DNA of 64,000 bases. Origin: JADCRZ01 sp041751095. Lineage in GTDB: Bacteria > Bacteroidota > Bacteroidia > Chitinophagales > Chitinophagaceae. Made by a program: the position numbers and the translations under genes. Positions 63,601-64,000 of the stretch are shown here, in pieces. The notes under the pieces were generated by a model that saw nothing but the letters and a program-made list of their open reading frames with translations, ran no database searches and had not been told where the DNA came from. Location: contig JBGSYC010000005.1 of NCBI GenBank assembly GCA_041751095.1, forward strand, positions 93,681 through 157,680, read 5' to 3'. Positions within the stretch are counted from its first letter, which is position 1; every line of letters begins with the position of its first letter.

Positions 63601-63733
63601 AAGGGTTATGGTAATGATTAGCTGAAGCGCTTAACCCGGCTCCGGCAAGGAATAAAGCGGCAAGAAGGAGAGAAGTAAACGGATTATAGAACGAAAAACC
63701 TGTGCGGACAGGGGATAGGCGATCTTTTTTCAT
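60650..63733 (-). CDS. susC: SusC/RagA family TonB-dependent outer-membrane receptor
   Basis: A 1027-aa receptor that imports oligosaccharides across the outer membrane with TonB energy. After the signal peptide comes a carboxypeptidase-regulatory domain (VISGRVTSTTGAGLAGVSVG, about 50-125). The plug holds VVIGYGTANKRDLTGSIATV and DVRIRGTNSINGAKPVYIVD, the SusC signature. A 22-strand barrel follows and ends AIYSAGINLNF with a terminal Phe. It is the first gene of the locus. No susR/HTCS or sigma/anti-sigma gene is adjacent within the window. Confidence 0.95.
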   Translation of the reverse strand: MKKDRLSPVRTGFSFYNPFTSLLLAALFLAGAGLSASANHYHNPFALADTVISGRVTSTTGAGLAGVSVGVKGSTTGTSTDNNGNFTLSVPDNATLVFSSVGFETQEVSVSGQTSFSISLAAEPTALEQVVVIGYGTANKRDLTGSIATVKGKEIADRPSPNPLSLLQGKVTGLSVVNSGRPGVEPDVRIRGTNSINGAKPVYIVDGILNDNINFLNPADIESIEVLKDPSSLAIFGVRGANGAIAITTKKAKAGQLLVNFNSSVGVKKVQDRIKLTNAAEFRELYTEQLQNQAGGTFNYNLWNADTDWQDQIFQDGVLNYNNISITGATEKNRFYMGLGYINEQGVIKNEVYKKYTLNFSDELRVTKGLKFGLTLNAYRAELPDDAKGVNSAIVSAPIAPVMDATTGLFHTLPSFQRAQVFNPLVGIETEKNTRIQREYRLVGSIYGEFDFLTNFNFRAQLYADYGFNTERRYFPILSVYNPEIVGNDKRDTSRRATSVTQSQNIYPKTQMDYLLTYKKRFGDHDLTVLGGVTTYYRAFEQTRSSVQQGTSQVIPNNPDKWYTDAVGDPSTRQGSGSAWEDASLSYLARALYNFQSKYLINASFRRDGSSQFYRLGNQWKNFGAIGVGWVISRENFFEGQNFLDYLKLKGSWGVLGNKNIDETYRYPAYPTLTNANSGVFGNNVVAALERQYIPDPNLNWETVHSWEVGVELNTLSNRLHFEMNYYNKLTKDVLTLIAGPSGTLPGLGNLGEIKNNGFEFAATWNQNITQDLTFSVSANLTTIKNNVNRLNRSGFEIINGASRTTAGFPIAYFYGFVHDGIYQTNTEILKSPANTIATVQPGDIKFKDVNGDGVITTDDRTMIGNPTPDFTYGGSISLSYKGFDLGVDLQGVYGNEIYRAWNQGTFADFNYLAGRLNRWNGIGTSNWEPILSTKRAINYQNSSYYIEDGSFFRIRNLQLGYAFGPNMLGRAGIKSLRIYLNAQNLGTFANNTGFTPEIGGGATSFGIDNGTYPVPAIYSAGINLNF

Positions 63734-63920
63734 ATAGTGGCATTTAAATGAAGTTGGTACCTGGCAGCGGACAGCGGCTTGCGGGGAAACCGTTGCTGTA
63801 TGCTTTAGTTAGTAAACAAGAATTCAGATTCATTCGCTGCATCATCGAAAAATAATAATATAACTATTGAGAAAATTACATGAAGGGGAGGAGTTTTAAT
63901 CAACTTAGTGCAATTTTTTC

Positions 63921-63928
63921 TATTTTTG
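63921..63928 (+). promoter_or_regulatory. -7 promoter box ahead of the tRNA
   Basis: TATTTTTG exactly matches TAnnTTTG and lies 28 bases before the tRNA 5' end, as expected for a tRNA promoter with a short leader. No clear TTG is seen at -33. Confidence 0.5.
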
Positions 63929-63956
63929 CCATCTTTTAGAGGGCTGCAAAGCTCTT

Positions 63957-64000
63957 GGGCCTATAGCTCAGCCGGTTAGAGCACCTGACTCATAATCAGG
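63957..64000 (+). tRNA. tRNA with CAU anticodon (Ile2 or Met), cut by the window edge
   Basis: The 44 bases fit a tRNA exactly: acceptor GGGCCTA, TA, D-stem GCTC/GAGC, D-loop AGCCGGTTA, and anticodon stem CCTGA/TCAGG around loop CTCATAA, with anticodon CAT. The anticodon loop is shared by elongator Met and the lysidine-modified Ile2 tRNA, so the amino acid cannot be settled without the 3' half. The variable loop, T arm and acceptor 3' strand lie outside the window. Confidence 0.88.

Noticed and set aside
1..64000. CRISPR arrays, insertion sequences or prophage
   Set aside because: No regularly spaced short repeats with unique spacers, no transposase, integrase or phage structural genes were seen.
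63957..64000. Assigning the edge tRNA to methionine
   Set aside because: The CAU anticodon and loop fit both elongator Met and Ile2 tRNAs, and the deciding 3' half lies beyond the window.

Overview
The window is a stretch of a Bacteroidota chromosome, most likely family Chitinophagaceae (Chitinophaga/Niastella-like). Supporting signs are a SusC/SusD pair, the coaX - outer-membrane protein - lptC order, a GH3-auxin-like protein, DUF4834, Bacteroidota-type -7 promoter boxes (TAnnTTTG), little use of Shine-Dalgarno sites, and many secreted or lipoprotein products. GC looks to be in the mid-40s percent by eye. Most of the window is ordinary chromosomal content with a few accessory blocks.

Layout. 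1-11.4 kb, mostly + strand: coaX, an outer-membrane barrel and lptC; an aldo/keto reductase; a voltage-gated-type ion channel with an unusual pore; an SDR; dusB (-); a CPBP protease and cdsA; a DinB-like protein; an enoyl-CoA hydratase; a DNA glycosylase. 11.5-20.4 kb, all - strand: an inorganic-carbon block read as 99-aa exported peptide, SulP, DabA, DabB, SulP, beta-carbonic anhydrase. A consensus promoter (TTG-N19-TANNTTTG) sits directly upstream of the small peptide. 20.5-36.8 kb: fabG, an orphan lipoprotein, a broken AAA-type ATPase remnant, a GH3-auxin-like enzyme, lptB, metF, a barrel, a parvulin foldase, a thioredoxin-like protein, YceI, an aminotransferase, a tiny Cys/Gly lipoprotein not previously listed, a glycosyltransferase, a SixA-like phosphatase and a PurF-type amidotransferase. 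36.8-38.0 kb is gene-free and holds two tandem copies of a palindrome-rich repeat of about 390 bp. 38.0-49.2 kb: a response regulator and multi-PAS/GAF kinase, SurA, and the rimP-nusA-infB operon, with DUF4834 divergent. 49.4-63.7 kb, - strand: a HAD phosphatase and a polysaccharide utilisation locus (susC, susD, LamG lipoprotein, FG-GAP/UnbV lipoprotein, GH144-type glucanase, SGNH hydrolase, GH3 beta-glucosidase). A CAU-anticodon tRNA is cut by the right edge.

How parts work together. The 11.5-20.4 kb block has every part expected of a DAB-type dissolved-inorganic-carbon system (CO2-hydrating DabA with its proton-driven membrane partner DabB), flanked by two SulP anion carriers and a soluble carbonic anhydrase. 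No carbon-fixation gene is visible, so the likely role is supplying bicarbonate for anaplerotic and biosynthetic carboxylations at low CO2. The PUL pairs a GH144-type endo-beta-1,2-glucanase with a GH3 beta-glucosidase, which suggests beta-1,2-glucan use. lptB and lptC serve lipopolysaccharide export, and SurA plus the second parvulin serve outer-membrane protein folding.

All functional calls rest on reading motifs and family resemblance from the translated sequence; no database search was run.
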